DNA of 64,000 nucleotides from Maritalea myrionectae DSM 19524 (GCF_000423365.1 NZ_AUHV01000002.1:791270-855269); one strand, 5' to 3'. Positions 36,220-46,233 are shown, counted from the stretch's first letter. Program-made: numbers and translations. The notes: a model not told the origin generated them from the sequence alone.

Positions 36220-36229
36220 GATCAATTTC

Positions 36230-37711
36230 CTATAATGTCATGTCGCGCGGCGTGGCGAACAGGCTGATTAGCTTGTCGCCATCAATGTGGCGTTCAATAT
36301 GATCGGCAAATCCGTCTAAAATCTGGTCAATGCGGGCTTCATATTCAAGGTCGGTGCTCATCATGGCTCCGAGATTTTGCAAAAAGGCGCGGCGGAACTG
36401 GTCGCTGGCGAACAAACCATGCAGATAAGTGCCCATGATCCGGCCACTGCGCGCCATCGCCCCGTCCGTTTCATTACCAATCTGGCTAAAGGGCCGCGCC
36501 CGATCAGGTCCCTGCGTTTCGCCCATATGCATATGGTAGCCGCGCATGGTTTGTTGGGACGCTAAATGGAGAGCTTCCTCTTCGCGCAGCTGCTTCTGGC
36601 TGGCCATGGTGGTTTCAATATCCAGCAGGCCAAGCCCATCGATTGAGCGCGGCGTGCCTTCGACACCCTCTGGGTCATATATTTTTCTGCCCAGCATTTG
36701 ATAGCCACCACACAAGCCCAGCACAGCGCCGCCCGCGCGGGCATGGGCGAGAATATCAATGTCCCACCCTTGGGCTTTCAGCGCTTCAAAGTCAGCGATG
36801 GTGGCTTTGGAACCGGGCAACAAAATCAAATCGGCGTCGCGGGGCAGCGGATTGCCGGGCTGCACGATCTCGACGCTCACATTGGTTTCCTGCCGCAGCG
36901 GGTCCAGATCGTCAAAATTGGAAATACGCGGCAGGCGGGGCACGACAATTTTCAACCCATCGCGCTTCACCAGTTCCGCATCATCCAGCGCCAGCGCATC
37001 TTCGGGCGGCAGCAATTTTGCATCGGCATAGAAGGGCAGCGGGCCAAAACAGGGTCGCTTGGTGTGCGTTTCGATAAAGGTTTTGCCCTCTTCAAAGAGC
37101 GATGGATCGCCATGGAATTTGTTGATCAGGCTCGCCTTGATCAGGGCAACATCTTCCGGCTGTGCAACAGCAAATGTGCCAACGATTGACGCGATCACGC
37201 CGCCGCGGTGAATATCACCGATCAATGTCACGGGCAGATCGAGCGCTTGAGCAAAGCCAAAATTGGCGATGTCGCTGTCGCGCAAATTCACTTCGGAGGC
37301 GCTGCCCGCGCCTTCGACCAAAACAAAATCATAGGTTGCGCTCAGTTCCTGAAAGGCTTTGATGGCTTCGGGCAAATATTCAATACGGCGTTTGAAATAT
37401 TCTCGTGCACTCATGGACGCAACGCGCCGGCCGCGCACGACCACTTGCGCACCCGTTTCATGCTCCGGCTTGAGCAACACCGGATTCATCGCCGTGGTGG
37501 GCGCAATTTTCGCGGCGCGGGCTTGCAGGGCTTGAGCACGGCCAATCTCACCACCATCAGCGGTCACCGCCGCATTGTTGGACATGTTTTGGGGCTTGAA
37601 GGGTGCTACGGAAAAGCCGCGATTGTGCAACAGGCGACAAAGCCCGGCGACCACAAGGCTTTTGCCCACATCCGAGCCGGTGCCCATAAACATCATGCTT
37701 TTGGCCGTCAC
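36230..37711 (-). CDS. cobQ: Cobyric acid synthase
   Basis: 493 residues. It amidates adenosylcobyrinate a,c-diamide at four positions using glutamine and ATP. The N-terminal dethiobiotin-synthetase-like ATPase has MGTGSDVGKSLV and the C-terminal class I amidotransferase has the nucleophile in GLCGGYQMLG and His in TYLHGLF. Gap to cobB is 6 bases. Confidence 0.97.
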   Translation of the reverse strand: MTAKSMMFMGTGSDVGKSLVVAGLCRLLHNRGFSVAPFKPQNMSNNAAVTADGGEIGRAQALQARAAKIAPTTAMNPVLLKPEHETGAQVVVRGRRVASMSAREYFKRRIEYLPEAIKAFQELSATYDFVLVEGAGSASEVNLRDSDIANFGFAQALDLPVTLIGDIHRGGVIASIVGTFAVAQPEDVALIKASLINKFHGDPSLFEEGKTFIETHTKRPCFGPLPFYADAKLLPPEDALALDDAELVKRDGLKIVVPRLPRISNFDDLDPLRQETNVSVEIVQPGNPLPRDADLILLPGSKATIADFEALKAQGWDIDILAHARAGGAVLGLCGGYQMLGRKIYDPEGVEGTPRSIDGLGLLDIETTMASQKQLREEEALHLASQQTMRGYHMHMGETQGPDRARPFSQIGNETDGAMARSGRIMGTYLHGLFASDQFRRAFLQNLGAMMSTDLEYEARIDQILDGFADHIERHIDGDKLISLFATPRDMTL

Positions 37712-37717
37712 GCGCCG

Positions 37718-39007
37718 CTACTCCCGCACATCAATGATGTGGGCATAGGAGCCCAAAATACGGTTGCGATGCAAGCCCATTTGCCCCACCGCATTGGCTT
37801 CCGCATCGCTGGCGCGGAACAGGGCATCGCCTTCGCGTTTCAGCTCGGTCGAATAGTGAAATTCATGGCCGAGCAAATCGCTTGGCCAAGGCAGGATGCT
37901 CTTATGGCTCAGGCGGCGATAACCCAATTGACGACGAGGTCGGTTGATTGCGGTTTGCAGCGGCAGCAAGCCTGTCATTTCAAAACTGTTGCCGGATTTG
38001 TCCGTCAGGCTTTCGCCCAGCACCATATAGCCGCCGCACTCGCCATAGATCAGCGCATTGCGTTCTGCTGCTTGGTGCATGCCCTGTTTGAAGTGCTGTG
38101 CATTGGCCAACAAGGCCCCATGTAGTTCCGGATAGCCGCCGGGCAGAAATACCGCATCGGCATCATCGGCAGGAGCTTCATCAGCAAGCGGCGAGAAGAA
38201 ATGCAATTGGGCGCCTTGCGCCTGCCAATCGGCCAGCAAGTGCGGATAGAGAAAGGCAAACGCCGCGTCGCTGGCAATTGCAATCTTTTGACCCAATGGG
38301 GCCAGTTTGGGACCCGACTGTGTCGCGAGGATAGGTTTGGCCAACTGCAACAGCCCATCCAGATCCAACCGTTTTTTCACCTCACTGATGGCGAGCGCCG
38401 CCACGGTTCGGCTTTTGGCGAAATCCTCCGGCAAGGTCAGCCCCAGATGGCGTGAGGGAATGTCCAGTTCTGCATTGCGGCGCAAGGCGCCCAACACTTC
38501 GATGTCCAGCTTGGCGAGTGCTGATTTCAGCATTTTCTCATGCTTGTCGCTCGCGACACGGTTGAGGATCACCCCGGCTACATCAATATCCGTGCGCAAA
38601 TTTTGAAAGCCATACACAAGGGCCGCGATGGATTGTGCCATGGAGCCACAATCCACTACCAACACAACTGGCAATTGCAGATTTTTCGCCAGATCGGCAG
38701 TGGAGCCTTTGCCGCTGGCGGACCCGTCAAACAGCCCCATCACCCCTTCGACCAGCACCAAATCTTGGCCGCCGGCTTGCTGGCTCAACAGGCTGCGCTG
38801 GCGCGATTGGCTCATGGCCCATGGGTCGAGATTGATGGCGCTTTGGCCAGTGGCAAGGCCATGCACCTGCCCGTCAATATAATCCGGTCCGGTTTTGGCT
38901 GAGGCGACTTTCATGCCCCGCTCCTTCAGCGCGCCCAAAAGCGCGGTGGTGAGCAAGGTTTTGCCGGAGCCGGATTGGGTGGCGGCGATGATCAATCCTT
39001 TGGCCAT
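37718..39007 (-). CDS. cobB: Cobyrinate a,c-diamide synthase
   Basis: 429 residues (CbiA in the anaerobic naming). ATP-binding loop ATQSGSGKTLLTTAL, then the glutamine amidotransferase-like domain with GECGGYMVLG and GHEFHYS. It amidates the a and c carboxylates of (hydrogeno)cobyrinate. Its first base overlaps the last of the cobA gene, so the pair is coupled. Confidence 0.96.
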   Translation of the reverse strand: MAKGLIIAATQSGSGKTLLTTALLGALKERGMKVASAKTGPDYIDGQVHGLATGQSAINLDPWAMSQSRQRSLLSQQAGGQDLVLVEGVMGLFDGSASGKGSTADLAKNLQLPVVLVVDCGSMAQSIAALVYGFQNLRTDIDVAGVILNRVASDKHEKMLKSALAKLDIEVLGALRRNAELDIPSRHLGLTLPEDFAKSRTVAALAISEVKKRLDLDGLLQLAKPILATQSGPKLAPLGQKIAIASDAAFAFLYPHLLADWQAQGAQLHFFSPLADEAPADDADAVFLPGGYPELHGALLANAQHFKQGMHQAAERNALIYGECGGYMVLGESLTDKSGNSFEMTGLLPLQTAINRPRRQLGYRRLSHKSILPWPSDLLGHEFHYSTELKREGDALFRASDAEANAVGQMGLHRNRILGSYAHIIDVRE

Positions 39008-39837
39008 TAATCCTTGTCCTGCCAGTTCAGAATCTTTGCGTAATCAACCACGGGTCCCACTACTACAATGGCGGGGGTGGGCACCTCGTTTTGCTGCACA
39101 AATTCGCCTGCTTCACCAAGTTGGGTGACCATCAGGCTTTGGTGCGGCAAGGTGGCGTTGGAGACAATGCCCACCTTGTCATGCGGGTTGCGCCCACCTT
39201 CCACCAGCTTTTGCGCGATCGATGGCAAATGTTTGACCGCCATATACATCACGATGACGGGGGCCGCTGTGGCCACCGCATGCCAATCCACCGCTTGCGG
39301 CACATTGCCTGATTCATCATGCCCGGTGAGGAAAATCACGGCTTGATTGGTATCGCGGTGGGTGGCGGGAATGCCCGCATAAGCCAGCCCGCCAATGCCT
39401 GCGGTAATGCCCGGCACGATGCGGAATTTCGCGCCTGCATTATATAGCGTTTCACTTTCTTCGCCGCCGCGACCAAACATAAACGGGTCGCCGCCCTTAA
39501 GGCGCAGCACGCGCTTATTTTGTTTGGCCCATTCGATCAGCTTGAGCGAAATGTCATTTTGCTTCGGCGATGGTTTGCCGCCCCGCTTGCCCGCATAGTG
39601 CAATTCAGCCTGTGGGTTGGCGTAGGTGAGAATTTCTTCTCCCACCAGCGCGTCATAGACGATTACATCGGCTTGGCCGAGGGCATAAAAGGCGTGGAGC
39701 GACATCAGGCCTGGATCGCCCGGCCCTGCGCCGACTAGCCACACACTGCCTGGTGCAAAATGCGGAAAAGCACGGGAATCGAGCCGCGCAAAATGATCCT
39801 GTTTTTTGCCAAAGAGGTGCTTAAACCAATTCCGCAT
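39007..39837 (-). CDS. cobA: Uroporphyrinogen-III C-methyltransferase
   Basis: 276 residues, single SUMT domain without the CysG dehydrogenase/ferrochelatase part. Motifs: VGAGPGDPGLMSLHAFYAL, the SAM loop RLKGGDPFMFGRGGEE and GITAGIGGLAYAGIPATHR. It makes precorrin-2, the entry to the corrin branch. Divergent from cbiD with 46 bases between starts, so both promoters lie in a short shared gap. Confidence 0.96.
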   Translation of the reverse strand: MRNWFKHLFGKKQDHFARLDSRAFPHFAPGSVWLVGAGPGDPGLMSLHAFYALGQADVIVYDALVGEEILTYANPQAELHYAGKRGGKPSPKQNDISLKLIEWAKQNKRVLRLKGGDPFMFGRGGEESETLYNAGAKFRIVPGITAGIGGLAYAGIPATHRDTNQAVIFLTGHDESGNVPQAVDWHAVATAAPVIVMYMAVKHLPSIAQKLVEGGRNPHDKVGIVSNATLPHQSLMVTQLGEAGEFVQQNEVPTPAIVVVGPVVDYAKILNWQDKD

Positions 39838-39883
39838 TTAATTAGCCCTTTGCCTTTAAAGGTGCGTGACCTATAGAGAATAT

Positions 39884-40987
39884 ATGGTTGCGTCCACACA
39901 AGATAGCGTCAATGAAAAAGGTACGGCCCTGAAACGCGGCTGGACAACCGGCGCGTGCGCCACGGCAGCCACCAGCGCGGCGCTTTATGGCCTGTTTTCC
40001 GACGCGTTTAAAGACCCCGTTCAAATCACCCTGCCCGGCGGCCAAACGCCTGACTTTGCCCTCGCTGCCGAAGAACGCGGCGATGATTTTGCCATGTGCG
40101 GCATTGTGAAAGATGCGGGCGATGACCCGGATGTGACCCATGGCGCGATGGTGCGCGCGACGGTGCGGCAACTGCCCGACGGCAGTGGCGTTCAGTTTAA
40201 GGCGGGCAAAGGCGTTGGCATGGTGACCAAACCCGGCCTGCCCATTCCGCCCGGCGAACCCGCGATCAACCCGGTGCCGCGCAAGATGATGATTGAGCAT
40301 TGCGAAAAAATCTGCGCGAAATTGGGCCAGCGGGCCGACATTGAAATCACGATCAGCGTGGACAATGGCGAAGCGCTGGCGCAGCAAACCTGGAACCCGC
40401 GTTTGGGCATTGTCGGTGGCCTCTCCATCTTGGGTACCACGGGCATTGTTGTGCCCTTTTCCTGCGCGGCATGGATTCACTCGATCCATCGCGGCATTGA
40501 TGTGGCGCGGGCGGAAGGGCTGACCCATGTGGTCGGCTCCACCGGCGATGCCTCGGAAAAGGCGGCACAGAAACACCTTGGCCTGCCGTTGCAAGCCTAT
40601 TTGGATATGGGCGATTTTGCCGGCGGTCTGCTGAAATATCTTAAAGCCAACCCCGTGCCCAACCTCACCATTTGTGGCGGGTTTGCCAAAATCACCAAGC
40701 TCGCGGAAGGCCATCTGGATTTGCATTCAGGCCGCTCCCAAGTTGGTTTTGATTGGTTGGCCGAACAGGCGCAAAGCCTTGGTGCCGATGAGGCTTTGTG
40801 CGATGAAATTCGCGGCGCCAACACGGCGAAACATGTGTTGGAACTGTGTGCGGAAGCGGACATCGATATTGCGGAGCGTATTGCAGTTTTGGCCGCGGCA
40901 GTTGCCCAGCGTGTGCTGCGGAACAAAGATATCCATGTCAGCGTTTTGGTGACAGACCGAAAAGGCGTTATAATCGCTCAAAGCTAA
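39884..40987 (+). CDS. cbiD: Cobalt-precorrin-5B C1-methyltransferase
   Basis: 367 residues from the ATG at 39884; a GTG at 39866 gives six more residues and neither has a strong ribosome site. Family signature KRGWTTGACATAATSAAL near the N-terminus, then VGMVTKPGLPIPPGEPAINPVPR and GRSQVGF. CbiD belongs to the early-cobalt (anaerobic) route and replaces CobF. It leads into cobK 21 bases later, which has a clear GGGAGG site. Confidence 0.95.
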   Translation: MVASTQDSVNEKGTALKRGWTTGACATAATSAALYGLFSDAFKDPVQITLPGGQTPDFALAAEERGDDFAMCGIVKDAGDDPDVTHGAMVRATVRQLPDGSGVQFKAGKGVGMVTKPGLPIPPGEPAINPVPRKMMIEHCEKICAKLGQRADIEITISVDNGEALAQQTWNPRLGIVGGLSILGTTGIVVPFSCAAWIHSIHRGIDVARAEGLTHVVGSTGDASEKAAQKHLGLPLQAYLDMGDFAGGLLKYLKANPVPNLTICGGFAKITKLAEGHLDLHSGRSQVGFDWLAEQAQSLGADEALCDEIRGANTAKHVLELCAEADIDIAERIAVLAAAVAQRVLRNKDIHVSVLVTDRKGVIIAQS

Positions 40988-41008
40988 CACCAAACGGGAG
41001 GCAGGTTT

Positions 41009-41749
41009 ATGCGCATTTTGATTTTTGGCGGCACGGGCGAAGCGATTGATTTGGCCAACGCGCTGGTGCGCCAGGACCATGAAGTCACCACCTCCCTTGC
41101 CGGGGTTACCCGCAAGCCGCGCCTGCCGAACGGGCATGTGCATCGCGGTGGTTTTGGCGGCGTGGACGGGCTTAAGGATTATATTGGCCGCAATGATTTT
41201 CAACTGATGATTGATGCGACCCATGCCTTTGCCGCTACCATGTCGAACCATATTGTCGAGGCATGCGAACAACTGAACAAGAGCCATTTGCGCCTGACGC
41301 GGCAACCGTGGCGTGCGGGGCCGGATGATCAGTGGCAGCATGTGGAAAATTTGGCCCAAGCAGCTGAGCGATTGCCCGAAGGTGCCAACGCCTTGGTGAC
41401 CATTGGGCGTCAACATATTGAACCCTTTGTGCTGCGCGAGGATTGCCACATTGTGCTGCGCGCCATTGAGCATCCTGAAATGGTGTTGCCCGCGCGCGTG
41501 ACTGTGATGCTGGAGCGACCGCCCTTCAGCCTTGAAGGCGAGAAAGAACTGATGCGCCGCTATGAGATCAGCCATCTGGTGACCAAAAATGCCGGTGGCG
41601 ATCAGACGGTGGCGAAACTTGAAGCCGCGCGGCAATTGGGCGTTGAAGTGATCATGATCGAGCGCCCCGCCCTGCCCACGGCACCGGAAGTGTTTTCGGT
41701 TGACGGCGCGGTGAAGTTTGTGGCCGATCATTCCGCCTCTGCCGCCTGA
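41009..41749 (+). CDS. cobK: Precorrin-6A reductase (CobK / CbiJ family)
   Basis: 246 residues. NADPH-binding loop ILIFGGTGEAIDLANAL at the N-terminus, IDATHAFAATMS, and the family C-terminal ISHLVTKNAGGDQTVAKLEAA. It reduces precorrin-6A or its cobalt form. Its 3' end overlaps the 3' end of cobM on the other strand by 22 bases, an unusual tail-to-tail overlap of two pathway genes. Confidence 0.94.
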   Translation: MRILIFGGTGEAIDLANALVRQDHEVTTSLAGVTRKPRLPNGHVHRGGFGGVDGLKDYIGRNDFQLMIDATHAFAATMSNHIVEACEQLNKSHLRLTRQPWRAGPDDQWQHVENLAQAAERLPEGANALVTIGRQHIEPFVLREDCHIVLRAIEHPEMVLPARVTVMLERPPFSLEGEKELMRRYEISHLVTKNAGGDQTVAKLEAARQLGVEVIMIERPALPTAPEVFSVDGAVKFVADHSASAA

Positions 41750-42534
41750 CTTTTAGCTTTTTTGCGGTCCTTCTTTTTGCCCTTGTTGCGCAGCACATGG
41801 GCAAAGTCGGCTGAATAAAGCTCGCTATCTTTAAAGCCTTTGGCATCGAACACACGGCCCACAAAAATCAACGCGGTGCGGGTAATTTTCGCGGCCCGCA
41901 CATCAGCGCGCATCTCTTTTAGCGTGGTTTGGATGATCTGTTCGTCCGGCCATGTGGCGCGGTAAATCACCACTACGGGGCAATCGTCACCATAATAGGG
42001 GCTGAGTGTTTCTTCGATATATTTGAGATTGCGGATGGAGAGATGGATCGCCAAGGTTGCGCGTGATTGGCCCAAAATCTCCAGCGTTTCATGCTCGGGC
42101 ATGGACGAGGCCTTGCCGCTGGTGCGGGTGACAATCACGGTCTGTGCAATCTCGGGCAAGGTCAGCTCGGTTTTCAACCGCGCCGCCGCCCCTGCGAAGG
42201 CCGGCACGCCGGGCACAACTTCATAATCAATGCCCATTTCATCCAGCCGCCGCATCTGTTCGGCAATGGCGCCATAAAGCGAAGGATCGCCCGAATGCAC
42301 CCGCGCCACATCCAAGCCATCGGCATCCGCCTTTTGAATTTCTTCAATGATCTGATCCAGATGCATGGGCGCGGTGTCCATCACCAAGGCATCGCTCGGC
42401 GCGGCTTCGACAATTTCAGTGGGCACCAGTGAGCCTGCAAAGAGGCAAACTTTGCAGTTTTCGATCAATTTCAGTCCGCGTACGGTGATCAAATCAGGCG
42501 CGCCGGGGCCTGCGCCGATAAAATAGACAGTCAT
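41728..42534 (-). CDS. cobM: Precorrin-4 C11-methyltransferase
   Basis: 268 residues from the ATG at 42534, which overlaps the upstream stop as ATGA; the open frame further upstream belongs to the neighbouring gene. SAM methylase motifs: IGAGPGAPDLITVRGLKLI, FAGSLVP, VARVHSGDPSLYGAIAEQM and VPGVPAFAGAAARL. The C-terminus is Lys/Arg-rich (RNKGKKKDRKKAKSQ), longer than the usual family end. Confidence 0.95.
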   Translation of the reverse strand: MTVYFIGAGPGAPDLITVRGLKLIENCKVCLFAGSLVPTEIVEAAPSDALVMDTAPMHLDQIIEEIQKADADGLDVARVHSGDPSLYGAIAEQMRRLDEMGIDYEVVPGVPAFAGAAARLKTELTLPEIAQTVIVTRTSGKASSMPEHETLEILGQSRATLAIHLSIRNLKYIEETLSPYYGDDCPVVVIYRATWPDEQIIQTTLKEMRADVRAAKITRTALIFVGRVFDAKGFKDSELYSADFAHVLRNKGKKKDRKKAKSQAAEAE

Positions 42535-44327
42535 TGTGCGGCCTCTTTTGCTGCTTTTTTGGCGTATCCGCGCGGGGTATAGGCGACCCGTTCGCCGGAA
42601 CCGCGCACAAAGCTTTTGGATTGAGAAGACCCGAACAGCACGATGGTGAGCATGTCGATTTCTTCCGGGTTGAACTCGGCCAATGTGACCACACGCACCT
42701 TTTCCGCCGGCCGACCAAGGTTGGAGGCGATGATCACGGGGGTGTCGTCTGGCCGCTCGGCGAGGAACTTCTCCTTCGCGATTTCGATCAGATCGGTGCG
42801 GCGCATGGAGCGTGGATTGTAAAAGGCGGTGACAAAATCGCCGGTCGCTGCCGCGTCCAGCCGCTTCAAAATATCTTCGCGCGGGGTCAGCAAATCTGAC
42901 AGCGAAATGCAACAGAAATCATGGCCGATCAACGCGCCAGACTTGGCCGCTGCTGCCTGGAAGGCGGAAATGCCGGGGCAGGTTTCAATCGCCACGCGCT
43001 TTGCTGCATCGGAGATGGCACGGTCGCCTTCGGCCACCAGCAATTCATAGATCAGCGCGCCCATGGCAAAGATGTTCGCATCGCCAGAGCAGATCAGTGC
43101 CACATCGCGGCCGGTGCCTGCCAGCTCCAACGCGTGACGCACGCGCAATTCTTCCTCGCCCAAATCGAACCGATGTTCGGTTTGGTGAGTTTTGGCGTCG
43201 GCCGCCAAATCCAGATAGAGGCCATAGCCAACCCAATCACTTGCTACCCGCAAGGCGCGGTCTGCTTCTGGCGTGCGCAAAGTGGCGGTGCCCGGCCCCA
43301 ATCCAACAAGATAAACTGTGCCCAAAGCGCGACCTAGAAGCTGCGGATCGATCACCTCGTCGGCGATGCCAATGGCGCAGGTGGCTTGTTTGTTCTTTTG
43401 CTTCTCGACCAGCAAAGACCCGGCTTTCAACGCGGCGGCTTCGGCCACGGAGGGGGTGCCCACTTCCTGCTCCACAATGACGGAAGGGTTCGGCACACGC
43501 TCGCGCTCCGCCGCCAATTCTTCTGCGGTGAAGATGCGTAAGGGCACACCGAAATGGGCGGCGGCTTGCTGCAAGCCCACCTCATCCGCTTTCAAGTCGA
43601 TGCTGGCCAGTGCCGCAATGGCTTTGGGGTGCAGCTTGTTGGCTTTGAGCGTTGATTTGATCAGGTCAATGATTTTGTCTGCCGGACAATGACGCTCACA
43701 TCCCACGCCGACCACCAGCTTTTGCGGCACATAATGCGGCGCATCCTGCTCTTCACGATGGTGGATATGGGCGAGCAATTGCACCTCGCCTGCGGGATCA
43801 TGGGCCGGATGTTTGGCCAGCCAATCGGCTTCGCCCTTGATGTGGAATTTTGCCCCCGCCAACAAAGACGCCATGGCCCGCTTGGCGGATTTGGGATTGA
43901 CCAAGGTCCAGCCGAACGGCACCTCATCCAGCCCGGCACCAAAGATGTTTTCGCTCGCCGTGGTGATCGCCGCATGGGCGTTCAAGTCCCGCGCAAGATC
44001 GTTGGCCAATTGATTGGCGCCATGGTGCCCGCCCAAGAGCGGCACAATGCTTTTGCCATCGCTGGACACCGCCAGCACCGGTGGATCGGTCTTTTTATCG
44101 GCCAAAAACGGGGCGAGAAAGCGGATCAGGATCGCTGCCGCGCAGATACCAATGATGGGACGTCCCTGCTGAAAGCCCCGCTCGACAGCGGCGCGGGCCG
44201 GGTCCATCTCGCCTTTTTTATAAGGCTGTGCTTCAACAGAAAGCGCGGTCGCGATTTTCTCAGCGACCTCATTGCCGCTTTCCGAGAAAGAAATCACCAA
44301 TGGCGGGTTTTGGCTTAGTTGCCCCAT
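42531..44327 (-). CDS. CbiG-CobJ fusion: cobalt-precorrin-5A hydrolase / precorrin-3B C17-methyltransferase
   Basis: 598 residues with two fused enzymes. Residues about 1-325 are CbiG: PIIGICAAAILIRFLAP, LLGGHHGANQLA, then VVGVGCERHCPADKI and IASIDLKADEVGL-like ASIDLKADEVGL. Residues about 337-575 are CobJ/CbiH: VYLVGLGPGTATLRTPEA, CSGDANIFAMGALIYEL, CPGISAFQAAAAKSGALIGHDFCCISLSDLLTP and TAFYNPRSMRR. Both catalyse successive ring-contraction steps. It overlaps cobI (13 bases) and cobM (4 bases). Confidence 0.95.
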   Translation of the reverse strand: MGQLSQNPPLVISFSESGNEVAEKIATALSVEAQPYKKGEMDPARAAVERGFQQGRPIIGICAAAILIRFLAPFLADKKTDPPVLAVSSDGKSIVPLLGGHHGANQLANDLARDLNAHAAITTASENIFGAGLDEVPFGWTLVNPKSAKRAMASLLAGAKFHIKGEADWLAKHPAHDPAGEVQLLAHIHHREEQDAPHYVPQKLVVGVGCERHCPADKIIDLIKSTLKANKLHPKAIAALASIDLKADEVGLQQAAAHFGVPLRIFTAEELAAERERVPNPSVIVEQEVGTPSVAEAAALKAGSLLVEKQKNKQATCAIGIADEVIDPQLLGRALGTVYLVGLGPGTATLRTPEADRALRVASDWVGYGLYLDLAADAKTHQTEHRFDLGEEELRVRHALELAGTGRDVALICSGDANIFAMGALIYELLVAEGDRAISDAAKRVAIETCPGISAFQAAAAKSGALIGHDFCCISLSDLLTPREDILKRLDAAATGDFVTAFYNPRSMRRTDLIEIAKEKFLAERPDDTPVIIASNLGRPAEKVRVVTLAEFNPEEIDMLTIVLFGSSQSKSFVRGSGERVAYTPRGYAKKAAKEAAQ

Positions 44328-45019
44328 GCTTCGTCGCCTTTATAGCTGAGGATAATCGAAAAGTAGGGCCGTTCTCCCTGCGGGTAGTCGGCCAGTTTGG
44401 TGATTTTTTGCGCATCGCGGGTGGCATATTCCACAACCATCGCACTGTCGCCGTGCCCGGTTTTGTTGAGCGCATCGCGCACCCGGTCAAAATGGCGGCC
44501 GATCTTGATCAGCGCCACGGCTTCGCTGGCCGCTAGTTCAGTTTCCAGCGCGGCGCTTTCCATGGGTGCAGGCAGCACTTTTAAGCGCTCATTGCGCGCG
44601 GCAAGGGGCCGTTTGATTTCAGCGGCGGCGGCGGTCAATGAGGTGATGCCGGGAATGATTTCGATTTGCGCGTCGGGCAAGCGGTGCAACAAATACATGG
44701 CCGAGCCATAAAAGAGCGGATCGCCCTCGCACAGATAGCCAATATTTTGCCCGGCAGCCAATTTGGGTGCGAGTTGTTCCGCCATTTGATCATAGGCCGC
44801 TTGCGCCGGACCACGGTCCACCGCCATCGGCACGTCAAAAGCAAAATGCTCGACGCCATTACTCAAATGCATTTCGGCAATGGTGAGGCTTTGCGAAATG
44901 GTGCCCGGCTTTTGCGGATAGGCCACGCCATCCAGCGCACTCAACACACGCGCGGCTTTCAGGGTCAATAATTCAGGATCGCCCGGCCCGGTGCCGATCA
45001 AATATAGCGTGCCGCTCAT
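44315..45019 (-). CDS. cobI: Precorrin-2 C20-methyltransferase
   Basis: 234 residues. Motifs of the tetrapyrrole methylase fold are LIGTGPGDPELLTLKAARVL, YLCEGDPLFYGSAMYLLHRL and IPGITSLTAAAAEI. It makes precorrin-3A. It overlaps cobL by 4 bases and the cbiG-cobJ fusion by 13 bases. Confidence 0.95.
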   Translation of the reverse strand: MSGTLYLIGTGPGDPELLTLKAARVLSALDGVAYPQKPGTISQSLTIAEMHLSNGVEHFAFDVPMAVDRGPAQAAYDQMAEQLAPKLAAGQNIGYLCEGDPLFYGSAMYLLHRLPDAQIEIIPGITSLTAAAAEIKRPLAARNERLKVLPAPMESAALETELAASEAVALIKIGRHFDRVRDALNKTGHGDSAMVVEYATRDAQKITKLADYPQGERPYFSIILSYKGDEAWGN

Positions 45020-46233
45020 TCATCTGCCTTTTTCACGATGGACCATTGGGTCACGGTCATTTTGGGGCGCAGCACTTTATGGGCGCCAACATGGTCGAGA
45101 TGGGAGACATCAATTCGGGCCAAGTCACCGCCTTTTTGCTCCAAACGCTGCATCAGCGCGGCCTCGCCGTCCAACGTCACCGCATTGGCGACAAAGCGGC
45201 CACCGGGTTTAAGCGCCGCCCAAAGCGCGTCAAACAATTCAGTGTTGCCCACATCGCCGCCCATAAAAATCGCGTCCGGCATTGGCGGCGCTTCGTTCAA
45301 ATGCGCCAGCGCTTCGCCCTCCACGATCGTAAGGCCGGGTGTGCCCAACGACTCCCTGTTCTTTTTGATCATTTCGATGCGGGCGGTACTTTTCTCAAAA
45401 GCCGTGGCCGTGGCGCGGGGGGCGGCGCGCATCCACTCAATGCCGACAGAACCAGACCCAGCGCCAATGTCCCACAAATGTTGGCCCATCAGCGGCACCA
45501 GCTTGGCCAGACTGGCGGCGCGCACTTCGCGCTTGGTCAATTGACCGTCGGACACAAATGCGCTGTCCGGCAAACCCGGCAAGGGGGGCAACAACGCTGC
45601 ATCCTCATCCGCAACGCAGTCAATGGCGACGGTGTTGAGGTTGCCAATGCCGCGGCTTTCATAGGCGTTGGCGGTGAACTCCACCTTGCTTTCGGTGTCG
45701 CCACCCATGGCGTTCAGAATAGTCATTTGGCTTTGGCCAAATTTGCGTTTCACCAACAATTTGGCAATGGCCTCAATGGTGGTCGCATCGCTGGTAAGGG
45801 CCAAAATCCGGTTGCCCGGCACAATATGCGCATTGAGCAGTTCAACGGGGCGGCCATGCACCGAGACGCAGGCAGTGTTTTGCAGCGGCCATTTCATCCG
45901 GGCGGCGGCCAGGGAAAAAGCCGAAGGTGCGGGATGGATTTCAAATTCGTCCAAGGGGATATATCGGGTGAGCGTGGCGCCAATGCCGTACCAGGTGGGG
46001 TCGCCCGTGGCCAAAATCACGGTCTTTTTGCCGCTGAACGACAGGATTTGCTCGATCATATTGTCGAGCGGTGCTTGCCATTCCACATAGCGCGGATCAT
46101 CGCCGCGCAATTTCGGCAGGCTGCGGGGTGGGCCAACCACAATTTCGGCGTCGTCGACCAGCTGCTGCTGTTCGCTATTGAGTGACGCCAATCCCTTGGC
46201 GGTGACGCCCACCACATCTAACCATTTGCTCAT
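45016..46233 (-). CDS. cobL: Precorrin-6Y C5,15-methyltransferase (decarboxylating), CbiE-CbiT fusion
   Basis: 405 residues. The N-terminal CbiE methylase domain (about 1-215) has DVVGVTAKGLASL and LATGDPTWYGIGATL. The C-terminal CbiT domain (about 230-400) has a class I SAM site WDIGAGSGSVGIEW, and IFMGGDVGNTELFDAL. It methylates C5 and C15 and removes the C12 acetate carboxyl. It overlaps both neighbours by 4 bases. Confidence 0.95.
   Translation of the reverse strand: MSKWLDVVGVTAKGLASLNSEQQQLVDDAEIVVGPPRSLPKLRGDDPRYVEWQAPLDNMIEQILSFSGKKTVILATGDPTWYGIGATLTRYIPLDEFEIHPAPSAFSLAAARMKWPLQNTACVSVHGRPVELLNAHIVPGNRILALTSDATTIEAIAKLLVKRKFGQSQMTILNAMGGDTESKVEFTANAYESRGIGNLNTVAIDCVADEDAALLPPLPGLPDSAFVSDGQLTKREVRAASLAKLVPLMGQHLWDIGAGSGSVGIEWMRAAPRATATAFEKSTARIEMIKKNRESLGTPGLTIVEGEALAHLNEAPPMPDAIFMGGDVGNTELFDALWAALKPGGRFVANAVTLDGEAALMQRLEQKGGDLARIDVSHLDHVGAHKVLRPKMTVTQWSIVKKADE

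Noticed and set aside
39842-41731. Two long open frames antisense to cbiD and cobK
   Set aside because: Both are shadows of well-conserved genes, rich in His, Arg and Gln as expected for antisense frames.
45046-46185. A 379-codon open frame antisense to cobL
   Set aside because: No start signal and no recognisable domain; cobL reads as a full CbiE-CbiT fusion.
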